5,955 nucleotides of DNA from Firmicutes bacterium UBA5301. Its GTDB lineage: Bacteria > Bacillota > UBA5301. This document shows, piece by piece, positions 5,779-5,955 of this stretch; the first letter of the stretch is position 1; the number at the start of each line of letters is the position of its first letter. A program made the translations under genes and the position numbers. The DNA is taken from the NCBI GenBank assembly GCA_002408345.1, contig DHRX01000094.1:628-6582 (forward strand), read 5' to 3'. The notes beneath the pieces were generated by a model that saw only the letters and a program-made list of their open reading frames with translations, was not told the origin of the DNA and ran no database searches.

Positions 5779-5955
5779 TGATGTTTCACCACGAATATTA
5801 ATAGTCGTTGGTTTAATGACGGCGTTGATGTGTGTTTCGGCTTTTATTCGGATCCCGGTTCCGCCGGTAGCGATTACCTTGCAATCGGTAGTAGTTTTAT
5901 TATCGGGTTTAGTTTTGGGGCCACAGTTAGGCCCGGTAGCTCAAGGGATTTATCT
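5768..5955 (+). CDS. bioY: biotin transporter substrate-binding component BioY (3' truncated by window)
   Basis: BioY is the membrane S-component of energy-coupling-factor biotin transporters; it binds biotin and works alone or with the EcfA/EcfT module. Only the first 62 codons are in the window. After a short polar start there is a first membrane helix (about residues 10-26, ILIVVGLMTALMCVSAF). The BioY signature FIRIPVPPVAITLQ (26-39) follows, then a second hydrophobic stretch (VVVLLSGLVLGPQLGPVAQGIYL, given here only as position 41-62) typical of the family. The ATG start overlaps the folK-birA stop by 11 nt, so the biotin transporter and biotin ligase are read from one mRNA and probably coupled in translation. 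This context supports biotin as substrate and confirms that the ligase half of the upstream fusion belongs to biotin use. Confidence 0.93.
   Translation, partial: MSANDVSPRILIVVGLMTALMCVSAFIRIPVPPVAITLQSVVVLLSGLVLGPQLGPVAQGIY

Overview
The window looks like chromosomal housekeeping DNA from a Bacillota (Firmicutes) bacterium of clostridial type. This rests on the tilS-ftsH gene order, purine-rich AGGAGG-type ribosome binding sites, frequent TTG/GTG starts, an extended -10 promoter, and a FolP of the long form that I recall from Peptococcaceae-like lineages. I cannot name the genus. Every gene lies on the + strand, and no mobile element, tRNA, rRNA or CRISPR array is visible.

Layout. Positions 2-805 hold the C-terminal part of tilS (tRNA-Ile lysidine synthetase), whose start lies outside the window. 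Positions 806-961 are a 156-bp intergenic region with a weak hairpin after tilS and a good extended -10 promoter for ftsH, overlapped by an imperfect direct repeat. Positions 962-2809 hold a complete ftsH (membrane AAA+ zinc protease). A 13-bp hairpin followed by a short T-run (2816-2845) separates ftsH from the next gene and looks like a terminator or attenuator. From 2865 on there is a very compact cluster: folP (2865-4106), folB (4109-4474), a fused folK-birA gene (4471-5778) and the first 62 codons of bioY (5768 to the window end). Gaps are 2 nt, then overlaps of 4 nt and 11 nt.

How the genes work together. FolB makes 6-hydroxymethyl-dihydropterin, FolK pyrophosphorylates it, and FolP joins it to p-aminobenzoate, so three consecutive steps of folate synthesis are encoded side by side. 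The biotin protein ligase half of the fusion and the BioY transporter component deal with a second vitamin: biotin is taken up and attached to biotin-dependent enzymes.

The most interesting item is the folK-birA gene. One uninterrupted frame joins a full HPPK domain to a full biotin protein ligase catalytic core plus C-terminal domain. HPPK sits where Bacillota BirA proteins usually carry their DNA-binding helix-turn-helix. The linker has no in-frame ATG, GTG or TTG from which the ligase could be translated alone. I do not know of a described HPPK-biotin ligase fusion, but I could not search for one. Secondary points are the hairpin before folP, whose loop side could pair with the folP ribosome binding site, and the repeat over the ftsH promoter.
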